Notes under the pieces: generated by a model
Told to the model about the DNA's origin: nothing
Database searches by the model: none
Seen by the model: the letters and a program-made list of their open reading frames with translations, nothing else
Shown here: positions 33,341-41,627 of the stretch, piece by piece
Numbering within the stretch: position 1 is the stretch's first letter
How the letters are laid out: every line of letters starts with the position of its first letter
Position numbers and translations under genes: made by a program
NCBI GenBank assembly: GCA_965226965.1
Contig: OZ245715.1
Location: forward strand, 558,001-622,000
Source of the DNA: Endoryza foliicola
GTDB lineage: Bacteria > Bacteroidota > Bacteroidia > Chitinophagales > Chitinophagaceae
DNA: 64,000 nt
Reading direction: 5' to 3'

Positions 33341-33560
33341 GATTAGGAGGATGAAATTTGATTTAACTAATGAAAAATGAAATTGCTTAAGTGTATTTAC
33401 ATGAGGAGTAATCCCACCTCTACAATTTATTTTGTAAACAGATACTGGCAAAAAATAGTACGCATAACGGATAAGATAGCTATAATTTAATCTAAGTCTT
33501 AGGAGCAGTAAACTTTATTACGTAATTTTCAACAATACCGATATACATGTAACAACGTAT

Positions 33561-33929
33561 ATGAAATTAAGACCAGAGCATTTTGTTGAAATTATTAGTG
33601 AAGCAGCGCCACTTTCTCAACTAGACGCTTCAAACTACTTTTTACATAAGTATAACATCCATTTTTTTGACAACGAACATTTTAAAGATGAGTTATTTAT
33701 TTGGTTGAACAACGTTTACCGTATGTACAAGCAACATCTATATGAATTAAAACCCAACGACCCGCAAAAAAGAGTAATTAAGGAAATGTATATAGATAGG
33801 ATACAAATGAGTGATATGATAGAAGAACGATTTAAGCCAAATAAACTAATGAATTCCTATTACAACAAAGAAATATGGGGAAAACTCAATAATGCATACT
33901 CCATATTTCTATCACTATCAAAAAGGTGA
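33561..33929 (+). CDS. Unknown island protein
   Basis: A 122-residue protein (MKLRPEHFVEIISEAAPLSQ, LDASNYFLHKYNIHFFDNEH) rich in aromatic and charged residues, mostly helical. No family recognised, no membrane segments. It stands alone between two gene-free stretches, behind the candidate origin. Confidence 0.6.
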   Translation: MKLRPEHFVEIISEAAPLSQLDASNYFLHKYNIHFFDNEHFKDELFIWLNNVYRMYKQHLYELKPNDPQKRVIKEMYIDRIQMSDMIEERFKPNKLMNSYYNKEIWGKLNNAYSIFLSLSKR

Positions 33930-34291
33930 TTTTACAAGTTTATCATAAATATTTATGCTCGCTTACTCTTCATAAATTGATCAATTATACTACTCATAAC
34001 ATCATGAGCATTTTTATATTCGAGTCTTTGATAGGTTCCCCCATAAGGCTCCCCGCCAACCTCCATTGAAGCTCCGCACCCCCTCCCAAATCCAGATACA
34101 CTTTTCCCTCTCTCTAACCCCAGACTACAAAAAAGTTACAGAGCAAACAAGGTTATACTAACCATCGTGCTCCCAGTACATACAACTTACTGCCATCATT
34201 TCAAGATCAACTGCAGTGGTGCACACCTGCATCAGGTCAAGATCAATGGTAGATAACAAACATCCATTTCATCACAATTAAAAAACAAACT
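33930..34291. other. Gene-free region with a C-rich patch
   Basis: About 360 bp without a gene. From 34035 to 34130 the plus strand is strikingly C-rich (CCCCCATAAGG, GCTCCCCGCCAACC, CACCCCCTCCC) in an otherwise AT-rich island. A direct repeat TCAAGATCAA occurs at 34201-34210 and 34237-34246, just before the next gene. A structured RNA, origin or transfer site are possible; nothing decides between them. Confidence 0.5.
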
Positions 34292-34642
34292 ATGGTAACA
34301 GTAACAGGTTACGCAGAAAGAACACGCAAAGACGGCTCGACATTTATTGCCCTTGAAATCACGGGTGGCGTTGAGCTCATCCAAAGCAGCACAACTGGTC
34401 GCTATTACGCGACTGTACGCAAGTGCTCAATTCCCAGCACTTTCAATGCAATTGTAGCAGAAGCAATGATTGGTCAAAAGCTTCCTGGCGAAGTTGTAAA
34501 GGTCATTACAGAGCCATATGACTTCGTTAATCCAAGGACTGGCGAGATCATGAAGCTCCAGCATTCCTATGCCTATTCTCAGGATAGCAAAGTCGAAAAT
34601 GCAATTGGACACACAAGAGTCCATGAAGTTGCTTCTATCTAG
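34292..34642 (+). CDS. Unknown small protein, phage-like early-gene type
   Basis: A 116-residue, beta-rich protein (MVTVTGYAERTRKDGSTFIA, LEITGGVELIQSSTTGRYYA) with no recognised domain by eye. The composition resembles small single-strand-binding or recombination accessory proteins and it precedes a Sak4-like ATPase, so a helper role in recombination is possible but unproven. Confidence 0.65.
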   Translation: MVTVTGYAERTRKDGSTFIALEITGGVELIQSSTTGRYYATVRKCSIPSTFNAIVAEAMIGQKLPGEVVKVITEPYDFVNPRTGEIMKLQHSYAYSQDSKVENAIGHTRVHEVASI

Positions 34643-34683
34643 ATTATCCAAAAAAATCACAGAACACTGCTCGGACCCACACG

Positions 34684-34756
34684 ACCAAGTGTAGGACACA
34701 CAACACCATCAATCGCTACAAGTAGTTCGTAGCGTCTTGGCAGTTGTGATTGATGG
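34684..34756 (+). ncRNA. Candidate structured leader RNA before the Sak4-like gene
   Basis: Several complementary segments are nested or crossing: CCATCAATC (34706) with GATTGATGG (34748), GCTAC (34715) with GTAGC (34729), CCAAG (34685) with CTTGG (34736), and CACAAC (34698) with GTTGTG (34743). Some pairings exclude others, which would permit alternative folds, and a terminator hairpin follows within 10 bp. An attenuator or small RNA is inferred. Confidence 0.4.
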
Positions 34757-34761
34757 ATAAC

Positions 34762-34794
34762 AGGGGGCTGGTTTCAACCGGTCCCCTTTTTTAT
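34762..34794 (+). terminator. Hairpin terminator/attenuator before the Sak4-like gene
   Basis: GGGGGCTGGTT-TC-AACCGGTCCCC followed by TTTTTTA. Located 26 bp before the next start codon, so it may end the upstream transcript or attenuate the downstream gene. Confidence 0.75.
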
Positions 34795-34819
34795 TTCTAA
34801 ACATTAAAAGTTTAAACTT

Positions 34820-35692
34820 ATGCAATTACAAACAGCAGAAAGAAAAAGAGCAAAAATTAAAATGTCATTACAGGGACCATCTGGTTCAGGTAAAACATAT
34901 TCAGCGTTGCTGATAGCTTTTGGATTATGCAATGATTTTGGTAAAGTTGCAGTCATTGATACTGAGAATCACTCAGCCGAATTGTACGCTCACTTGGGTG
35001 CATTCAAAGTACTAAATCTGACCGGTCCTTTTACTCCTGAGAAATACATTCAGGCGTTAGATGTGTGTCAGAAAGCAGAAATGGAGGTGATAATTATTGA
35101 TTCCGTTACCCACGAGTGGGAAAACTTGCTTGAGTATCATTCTTCCTTACAAGGGAACTCCTTTACAAACTGGAACAAGATTACTCCAAGACACAATGCT
35201 TTTGTACAGAAGATTCTTCAGACACCGTTTCATGTGATCTCAACAGTTCGCACCAAACAGGATTACGTTCTGAATGAGAAAAATGGTCGAGTAGCCCCAG
35301 AAAAAGTTGGGCTGAAATCGGTCCAAAGAGAAGGCCTTGACTACGAGATGACCTTGGTGTTTGATCTAGATATGAAAAACAATGCCATAGCCTCTAAAGA
35401 CAGGACCGGATTATTCTTTGGTAAACCTGAAATGAAGCTTTCGGCTGATGTAGGAAAGTTCATCTTAGAATGGTGTCAATCAGGATCTGATATCAATTCA
35501 AGTGATGTGCAAGATCGTATTGGCGAATGCAAATCCATGCAAGAGTTACTTACCCTTTACAAGATGTTCCCTCAGTTTCAGCAGAGTCTAAAGCCAGAAT
35601 TCGAAAGTCAAAAAAGAAAGCTCATTATCAAAGCAGATGATGATCGAAAGTTATTAAGTCAATTACCCGTTCACAAAAACGGAATTATCTAA
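34820..35692 (+). CDS. Sak4-like RecA-fold ATPase (AAA_24 type)
   Basis: A 290-residue protein with Walker A GPSGSGKTYSA at residues about 19-29, VAVIDTENHSAELYA, and Walker B EVIIIDSVTHEWENLL, the layout of phage nucleotide-binding proteins related to the Sak4 single-strand annealing ATPases. It also has HVISTVRTKQDYVLNEKNGR and LDYEMTLVFDLDMKNNAIAS strands typical of the family. Probably supports recombination or replication of the island. It is preceded by a possible attenuator. Confidence 0.82.
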   Translation: MQLQTAERKRAKIKMSLQGPSGSGKTYSALLIAFGLCNDFGKVAVIDTENHSAELYAHLGAFKVLNLTGPFTPEKYIQALDVCQKAEMEVIIIDSVTHEWENLLEYHSSLQGNSFTNWNKITPRHNAFVQKILQTPFHVISTVRTKQDYVLNEKNGRVAPEKVGLKSVQREGLDYEMTLVFDLDMKNNAIASKDRTGLFFGKPEMKLSADVGKFILEWCQSGSDINSSDVQDRIGECKSMQELLTLYKMFPQFQQSLKPEFESQKRKLIIKADDDRKLLSQLPVHKNGII

Positions 35693-35737
35693 TTAGGTCC
35701 CCTGCCATTTGGTGGGGGATTTTTCAAAACATTAATT

Positions 35738-36184
35738 ATGAAAGAACTCACTCAATCAGCAGCAGAAATTCAAGTAAGTTATATTCCCAAAAAGACACTT
35801 GGCAATAAGATTTCATGCTCAGAAGACGCGTACCAATTGCTAAAAGATTTCTACCCGCAAGAAACCATATCATTACAAGAAAGATTTGTTGTAGCTTATC
35901 TTAATCGGGCGCATAATGTAATTGGGGTATATGAAGCATCCGTTGGGGGATTGACTGGAACCATAGCAGATCCCAGACTTATTTTATCGGTTGCACTCAA
36001 AATTGCTGCAACAAGTATAATCTTATCGCATAACCACCCTTCGGGTAATCTAAATCCATCAAACACTGATCAGGAGCTTACAAATAAAATTAGAGAAGCA
36101 TGTAAGTATTTGGATATTAATGTACTCGATCACATAATTATTACACCAAAAACATTTTATTCCTTCGCTGACTCGTCAAAATGA
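35738..36184 (+). CDS. radC: RadC/JAB-domain protein
   Basis: A 148-residue RadC-type JAMM domain with the metal motif SHNHPSGNLNPSNTDQE near residues 99-115. It has only the C-terminal MPN half of chromosomal RadC and lacks the helix-hairpin-helix part, as is usual for copies on mobile elements in Bacteroidota. It starts 45 bp after the Sak4-like gene. Despite the name, a repair role is not proven. Confidence 0.9.
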   Translation: MKELTQSAAEIQVSYIPKKTLGNKISCSEDAYQLLKDFYPQETISLQERFVVAYLNRAHNVIGVYEASVGGLTGTIADPRLILSVALKIAATSIILSHNHPSGNLNPSNTDQELTNKIREACKYLDINVLDHIIITPKTFYSFADSSK

Positions 36185-36298
36185 ATTAATAGCAGGGTAA
36201 GATATTCGTAAAAGTTAATATGTTACCTATTTAAAACCCATGTAAGTTGTTGATCTAGATCATATTTGTTCAAGTCCATTAAGGGGAGCAATAATGAT

Positions 36299-36332
36299 AA
36301 AAAGGTTATACTTTTATAGTGTAACCTTTTTT
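36299..36332 (+). terminator. Terminator after radC
   Basis: AAAAAGGTTATAC-N7-GTGTAACCTTTTTT, with one G-T pair, and a T-run. It ends the mobility core block just before the monooxygenase-like gene. Confidence 0.8.
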
Positions 36333-36344
36333 ATTTAACTAATT

Positions 36345-36737
36345 ATGATTAGATATATTTTTTCAACAATCTTCATTATTGGAATATTAACTCTAATTAG
36401 TGTTGATTCAAGAGCTCAGGATTCAATTACTATGTATAGAATTGCAAAAATTAAAGTAGATGAAAATCAGCTTGAAAATTACAAGTCTGCACTTCAAGAG
36501 CAGATGAATGCTGCAATTAAATTAGAGCCGGGTGTATTATCCTATACTGTTGTTGCCGATAAAAAAGATGCCACATCCATTACCATCTTTGAGGTTTATG
36601 CTAATTTAGATGCATATCAGTCCCATATTTTAACGCCACATTTCAAAAAATATAAGGAAACAGTAAAGGATATGGTTTTGTCATTAGAGTTAATTGACAC
36701 AGATTTAGTTGTAAGAGCAAAAAAACCTAACTATTAA
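36345..36737 (+). CDS. Secreted antibiotic-biosynthesis-monooxygenase-fold protein
   Basis: A 130-residue protein with a signal peptide (YIFSTIFIIGILTLISVDS then RAQ) and an ABM-like dimeric alpha/beta-barrel domain: RIAKIKVDENQLENYKSALQ, EPGVLSYTVVADKKDATSIT, FEVYANLDAYQSHILTPHFK. ABM folds include quinol monooxygenases and haem-degrading enzymes, but many have no known function. It lies between the mobility core and the hydrogenase cargo and points away from the latter. Confidence 0.8.
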   Translation: MIRYIFSTIFIIGILTLISVDSRAQDSITMYRIAKIKVDENQLENYKSALQEQMNAAIKLEPGVLSYTVVADKKDATSITIFEVYANLDAYQSHILTPHFKKYKETVKDMVLSLELIDTDLVVRAKKPNY

Positions 36738-36790
36738 TAACTTCCTGTAAAATTGCACGAAGTTCAACCCTTTAATTTCTCCCTCTCCTC

Positions 36791-36817
36791 ACTTATTTTA
36801 TAACATGGATAAGTCAA
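36791..36817. repeat. Left copy of a repeat that brackets the hydrogenase cargo
   Basis: ACTTATTTTATAACATGGAT followed by AAGTCAA. It matches 54777-54804 (ACTTATCTTATAACATAGAT then AAGTCAAA) with two differences, and similarity continues patchily for about 45 bp, including AAAATCTGT. Confidence 0.6.
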
Positions 36818-36930
36818 AGGAGGAGATTTCAGGAAACCCCAAAATCTGTTCAAAATTTTATAGGAATAAATCATCAACATTGTGTTCAAATATTAATTAA
36901 ACCAGTTGATTTAAGATATGACATTTATAC

Positions 36931-37482
36931 TCATTTTCTTCGCTGTATCAGATCCCTTATTTTGGATGCACTTTCATAATCCTCTTTGGCTAAGAGGTCA
37001 TTGAGAAGAGATTGAAGTTCTTCCAGTGTATATTCCGAAACAGAGCCTCTCAAAAAACTAAACTTTTCGAATTCTTCACTTATTGCTGCCTTATGTAACA
37101 GAGGTTCGTAAATGAACACGGGGCAATCAAATCTTATTGCAAGCGCAAGTGCATCACTAGCTCGAGCATCTACTTTTTTTTCTTTATTTTCAAAATCAGT
37201 TAACACCAACCAAGCTTGAAATATTTCATCAACTATGTTATGAATAACTACCTCTTTTAATGTTGCCCCTAGTTGCGTAATTGTGGTTTTGAAAAGATCA
37301 TGTGTAAGTGGTCTTGGCAATTGCATCCGCTCTAAATATATCGCTATTGCTTGAGCTTCAAAAGTGCCAATAATTATAACAAATCTTTTTTTATCAATCA
37401 GATCTTCAAGAACTAATGAAAAATTTCCTGGTGATGATTCACTGGTGCTCAGCGCTAAAATTTGAATTTCCCTTTTTTCCAA
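36931..37482 (-). CDS. Bifunctional nuclease family (DUF151) protein with UVR motif
   Basis: A 183-residue protein. Residues 1-140 are a BFN/DUF151 domain (FVIIIGTFEAQAIAIYLERM, PRPLTHDLFKTTITQLGATL, DARASDALALAIRFDCPVFI), and the C-terminus is a UvrB/UvrC-type helical motif (LQSLLNDLLAKEDYESASKI). BFN proteins have nuclease activity in some bacteria and plants. It is the last gene of the hydrogenase-side operon; why it is there is unknown. It begins with TTG, because TAA lies one codon upstream. Confidence 0.85.
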   Translation of the reverse strand: MEKREIQILALSTSESSPGNFSLVLEDLIDKKRFVIIIGTFEAQAIAIYLERMQLPRPLTHDLFKTTITQLGATLKEVVIHNIVDEIFQAWLVLTDFENKEKKVDARASDALALAIRFDCPVFIYEPLLHKAAISEEFEKFSFLRGSVSEYTLEELQSLLNDLLAKEDYESASKIRDLIQRRK

Positions 37483-37507
37483 CTTTTATAATTTTTCAAA
37501 CATTTAA

Positions 37508-37744
37508 TTACATCATTATAAATCTGCAAAGCTCATCCAAATCATCAAAAGGAGCAATAACCTGTCCATCTCCCAATAATTTATAAATTCCATTTGATTC
37601 AATTTCTATAGTATACCCCTTTTCAATTTGGATTTTGCTTGAACTATCATCAAGAACTTTAATTCCATAAGAAATTAAAGCATTTAGCAAGTTTTCCTTT
37701 TTTCTCATATCAGAAGATATTCTCAATAATGACTTTTGTCCCAT
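37508..37744 (-). CDS. Unknown small protein of the hydrogenase cluster
   Basis: A 78-residue protein (MGQKSLLRISSDMRKKENLL, KIQIEKGYTIEIESNGIYKL) without a recognised domain. Its 5' end overlaps the last 35 bp of the nickel-permease gene, so it is coupled to it. It may be an accessory protein of the hydrogenase or nickel system. Confidence 0.65.
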   Translation of the reverse strand: MGQKSLLRISSDMRKKENLLNALISYGIKVLDDSSSKIQIEKGYTIEIESNGIYKLLGDGQVIAPFDDLDELCRFIMM

Positions 37745-38345
37745 ATGTAATACATAGGGTAGATGAAATAAATACCAGTATTATTTGAAGTTTGACATTA
37801 GCTATAATCTTTTTATTAAATGGTAAGCTGAAAGTTCCAGCTGCAAATGTCATACCAGTCACTGAGCCCAATCCAAATAACAACAGATACAGAAGGCCAT
37901 TTCCAACTGTAGTAGAATCACTCATTACTAATAAAATTAAAGCTCCACTTCCTGCCAGACCATGAAATAAACCAATTAAAAAAGCAGGCAAATGTGACCC
38001 ATTGTTTATAGACCCATCTTCATGAGTATGAGTTGCAGCCATCGAATATTTTCTTTTGTACCATTGAATTATCCTGTGTATTCCAAGGCTGACCAATACT
38101 ACACCCACTACAGCTTCAAAATAACTGAACACAGAATCAGATATATTAAACTTCATCAATAAAACAAGCGTACCCATAATTAGAATAGTGGAGGTATGCC
38201 CAAGTCCCCAAGATAATCCATCTTTTAATGCCTTGATTGATTTATCTCGATTGGTAACTATATTGCTTACTGCCAAAATATGATCTGTTTCAAATGCGTG
38301 TATAAATCCCACGTAGAGTGTTAATATGATTGGTATATTATTCAT
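37710..38345 (-). CDS. UreH/NiCoT-type nickel permease
   Basis: A 211-residue membrane protein with about six hydrophobic segments. Its first helix carries HAFETDH (residues 16-22), the HX4DH nickel-binding signature of NiCoT/UreH transporters, and a His-containing loop (THTHEDGS) lies in the middle. Other family patterns: LSWGLGHTSTILIMGTLVLL and FLIGLFHGLAGSGALILLVM. It should bring nickel across the inner membrane for the hydrogenase and is one base away from the NHL gene, in the hyp operon. Confidence 0.85.
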   Translation of the reverse strand: MNNIPIILTLYVGFIHAFETDHILAVSNIVTNRDKSIKALKDGLSWGLGHTSTILIMGTLVLLMKFNISDSVFSYFEAVVGVVLVSLGIHRIIQWYKRKYSMAATHTHEDGSINNGSHLPAFLIGLFHGLAGSGALILLVMSDSTTVGNGLLYLLLFGLGSVTGMTFAAGTFSLPFNKKIIANVKLQIILVFISSTLCITYGTKVIIENIF

Positions 38346-38346
38346 G

Positions 38347-39420
38347 TTATATTTTATAAAATAAAATTCGATGATTTCCTGTATCTGCAGTAATCAAAAA
38401 ATCCACTGAAGCATTAACTGCAAAAGGCCAGTACATTTCATTATTAATATTGCTTTTCATGCTCAAAGAAGTTTCACCATGTGTTTCAAAATTTGGCTGT
38501 CCAATCTGCAATGAACCAGATGCATTATTTGTTGATGGTATTTTATCATGAAGAATTAATCTGCTATTCCCCGTATCGGCAATTACAATACCATTATTAA
38601 AAAAACATGCATCGTATACCCAATTTAAAGTATGAGCACTTGGCTTCAACTGGTATTGATTCTGGCCGCTATCATTGATATCCTTTTGACCCATTACCAG
38701 ATCAGGTGGATTATTAATAGCATTTTTCCACTGCTCCCAGTACAATACTCTGCAAAATTGTGTATCAGAAATCAACATATCATTATTGTGTCCAACTTTT
38801 ATTGAATATGGCCAGACCGCATTATTATTATCATAATCTTTCTCAAAAAAATTATTCTGCCCAATCACTTCACTAGCATTAGCAAAATTTTTAGAAGGGA
38901 TTTTTTCAAAATACAATACTCGACGATTTCCAGTATCAGCAATCCAAAGTTCTGAGCCATTACTATAAACACCATAAGGCCAATTCAATGTATTATTGTC
39001 TGGAGACTTTCCTATACCTTCAATGTTCGGGAGATTACTATTGAAATCTTTTTGACCAATTACTATGTCCGCTTCTTGGAAATTTTTAGTTGGCATTTGA
39101 TTCCAAACCAAAACTCGATGGTTCCATGCATCTGCAACTATTATTTTTTCACCATTGGTCCAAATGCCGGATGGATATTGCAAAGAAGAGCCTGAGACCT
39201 CTTTACCAGCATTACGATCCATCTGATGATCATCTTTTTGTCCCAAAATGACATTTGGCTTTTGAAATGTTTGAAAATTAAAATCATGCCATATAAAAAC
39301 TCTGTTTTGACCTGTATCTGAAACGACTAAGGTGTTATCATGCATAAATACCCCTCGAGGAGCAAGCAATGGATTATCCAACTGCCCATAAAATTCTGCT
39401 ATCTTTTTAATTTTATTCAA
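38347..39420 (-). CDS. NHL-repeat beta-propeller protein
   Basis: A 357-residue protein of repeating NHL units, each with a GQ(K/N/P)xF/D phrase (VILGQKDDHQ, VIGQKDFNSN, VIGQNNFFEK, VMGQKDINDSGQ, QIGQPNFETH) and strands such as LWIADTGNRRVLYFEKIP. This predicts a five- to six-bladed propeller. There is no signal peptide, so it is cytoplasmic and probably binds a protein partner. It sits between hypE and the nickel permease. I believe NHL proteins occur in some high-affinity hydrogenase clusters, but I know of no assigned function. Confidence 0.82.
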   Translation of the reverse strand: MNKIKKIAEFYGQLDNPLLAPRGVFMHDNTLVVSDTGQNRVFIWHDFNFQTFQKPNVILGQKDDHQMDRNAGKEVSGSSLQYPSGIWTNGEKIIVADAWNHRVLVWNQMPTKNFQEADIVIGQKDFNSNLPNIEGIGKSPDNNTLNWPYGVYSNGSELWIADTGNRRVLYFEKIPSKNFANASEVIGQNNFFEKDYDNNNAVWPYSIKVGHNNDMLISDTQFCRVLYWEQWKNAINNPPDLVMGQKDINDSGQNQYQLKPSAHTLNWVYDACFFNNGIVIADTGNSRLILHDKIPSTNNASGSLQIGQPNFETHGETSLSMKSNINNEMYWPFAVNASVDFLITADTGNHRILFYKI

Positions 39421-39435
39421 TTATAATTATTTCAA

Positions 39436-40491
39436 TTAACATATACGTGGTAATTGTTCACCAGGCAACATATTGACAACACGCTTACCGCCTATGCTAC
39501 TTTCAAGTATTACCTGTCCAATATGTTGATCTGTGATACTCCCCATTATAGATGCCATTTTCCCGTTTTCATCATTTTTAAGAAAATCAAGGACTTCTTT
39601 AGCAATTTCTTTTTTTACAACTAAAATAAATACACCTTCGTTAGCCACATACAGCGGGTCAAGTCCAAGCATTTCGCATGCTCCACTCACCTGCTCTTCC
39701 ATAGGAATATCTATCTGTCGAATATCGATTCCTTGTGAACCATCCTTTGCTATCTCATTAAGCACTGAAGCCAATCCACCTCTAGTAGCATCTCTAAGAA
39801 AATGAATATCCAATCCGAACTTATTAAGTAATTTTTCAACTGTAAAATTCAAGTTTGTAGTATCACTCACAATATCAGTTTCAAATTCTAATCCTTCTCT
39901 CTTACTCATGATAGCAATGCCATGTGCCGCTAAATTCCCACTCACAATAAGAACATCTCCTTTTTGAATACTGGACAACCCAATTCTGGCGTGTTCATGA
40001 ACTAACCCTATTCCGGAAGTATTGATAAAAATCTGATCACCTTTCCCCTTCTCTACCACTTTTGTATCGCCAGTTACAACTTGCACTCCTGCCTTGTCGC
40101 AGCATTTTTTAATACTGTCAAGTATTTGCCAAAATGTTTCCATTCGCAAACCTTCTTCAATAATAAACGCCAATGATAGATATTTAGCCATTGCTCCGCA
40201 CATAGCAAGGTCGTTTACAGTTCCATTAATAGCAAGTTCTCCAATATCACCGCCCGGGAAAAAAATAGGATTTACTACATAACTATCTGTACTGAAAGCA
40301 AGTTGTCCTTTCAAATCAAATATAGCACCATCATGCTTTTGATTAAGCTGATCATTTTTGAGTACATCAAATACACCACTACTCAATAATTTATGCGTCA
40401 ATACTCCTCCACTACCATGTCCTAAATTAATGGTATCAAAATCGAATTTGGGCATGGGACAAGATAATTGCATTTTTATATTAGCATCCAT
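39436..40491 (-). CDS. hypE: Hydrogenase maturation protein HypE
   Basis: A 351-residue AIRS-type ATPase. The family features GHGSGGVLTHKLL, FSTDSYVVNPIFFPGGDIGE, GTVNDLAMCGA and the C-terminal PRIC tail are all present. HypE dehydrates the thiocarboxamide made by HypF on its C-terminal Cys, giving the cyanide ligand of the NiFe site; that Cys is the last residue here (Cys351). Follows hypD by 23 bp in the long minus-strand operon. Confidence 0.97.
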   Translation of the reverse strand: MDANIKMQLSCPMPKFDFDTINLGHGSGGVLTHKLLSSGVFDVLKNDQLNQKHDGAIFDLKGQLAFSTDSYVVNPIFFPGGDIGELAINGTVNDLAMCGAMAKYLSLAFIIEEGLRMETFWQILDSIKKCCDKAGVQVVTGDTKVVEKGKGDQIFINTSGIGLVHEHARIGLSSIQKGDVLIVSGNLAAHGIAIMSKREGLEFETDIVSDTTNLNFTVEKLLNKFGLDIHFLRDATRGGLASVLNEIAKDGSQGIDIRQIDIPMEEQVSGACEMLGLDPLYVANEGVFILVVKKEIAKEVLDFLKNDENGKMASIMGSITDQHIGQVILESSIGGKRVVNMLPGEQLPRIC

Positions 40492-40514
40492 TGAAGCTTA
40501 TTTTTGAGGGGAAC

Positions 40515-41612
40515 CTAAACAAGTACATCTACATTACTAAAATGATAATAAGCAGCACAAGCACCTTCGCTACTTACCATGGGTGCGCCCAAGGGCTTTA
40601 ATGGTGTGCAACCTTTGCCAAATTGTGGACATTGCATTGGTTTTTTTACACCTCGTAATATTTCGCCTGCAATACATTCTTTGCTTTCTTCTACTTTATC
40701 AATGGTGATGTCAAATTTTTTATTGGCATCAAAAGCAGCATACGCTTCATTTAACTCGTAGCCACTTAAGGGTATTGTGCCGATACCACGCCATTCTCTA
40801 TCTACTACAGAAAATACTTTTTGCAATATTTTTTGTGCCTCCACATTTCCCTCATCCGATACAAAACGACCATATTGATTTTCTAATTTATACGAGCCTC
40901 TTTCCAATTGTTTTACCAACATTACGATGCCTTGCAAAATATCTACTGGCTCAAACCCTGTAATTACAATAGGTAATTTATTATTATTTACCAACGGAAA
41001 ATATTGATGAATACCCATTATGGTACACACATGCCCGGCGGCCAAAAATCCTTGCACAATATTTGATTCATCGTTTACAATAGCTTCTATAGCAGGAGGC
41101 ACCAATACGTGTGATGTAAGAATGGAATAGTTACTAAGTTCTTCTCTTTGTGCATGCAATACACTTAATGCATTGGCAGGTGCAGTGGTTTCAAACCCAA
41201 CTGCAAAAAAAACAACTTGTTTATTGGGGTTTTCTTTTGCCAATTTTACTGCCTCCAAAGGCGAATATAAAATACGAACATCTGCACCATTTGCTTTAGC
41301 TTCCAACAAACTCTTTTTGCTGCCAGGCACTCTTAACATATCACCGTAAGAACATAAAATAGCTTTCTTTTCTTCGGCTAAAAACACGGCTTTATCAATT
41401 AAATGCAATGGTGTTACACAAACCGGACAGCCAGGGCCATGTACCATTTGAATATTTTTGGGCAGTAGCGATAGTATGCCATTTTTTACTAAACTATGCG
41501 TTTGCCCACCACATATTTCCATTAATGTCCATGACTTTGTAGTTATTTTTTTTAGCTCTGCTAAGTATTCATGCACAACTTCTGCATCTCTGTATTCGCT
41601 TAAATATTTCAT
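40515..41612 (-). CDS. hypD: Hydrogenase maturation protein HypD
   Basis: A 365-residue protein with all HypD signatures: EICGGQTHSL near residue 34, GPGCPVCVTP near 69, FFAVGFETTAPANALSV, and the C-terminal [4Fe-4S] cysteines (CPQFGKGCTP, EGACAAYYHF). HypD is the scaffold where Fe(CN)2CO is assembled with HypC and HypE. Placed between hypE and the TonB receptor gene, 15 bp from the latter. Confidence 0.97.
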   Translation of the reverse strand: MKYLSEYRDAEVVHEYLAELKKITTKSWTLMEICGGQTHSLVKNGILSLLPKNIQMVHGPGCPVCVTPLHLIDKAVFLAEEKKAILCSYGDMLRVPGSKKSLLEAKANGADVRILYSPLEAVKLAKENPNKQVVFFAVGFETTAPANALSVLHAQREELSNYSILTSHVLVPPAIEAIVNDESNIVQGFLAAGHVCTIMGIHQYFPLVNNNKLPIVITGFEPVDILQGIVMLVKQLERGSYKLENQYGRFVSDEGNVEAQKILQKVFSVVDREWRGIGTIPLSGYELNEAYAAFDANKKFDITIDKVEESKECIAGEILRGVKKPMQCPQFGKGCTPLKPLGAPMVSSEGACAAYYHFSNVDVLV

Positions 41613-41627
41613 GGTATTTTATTTATT

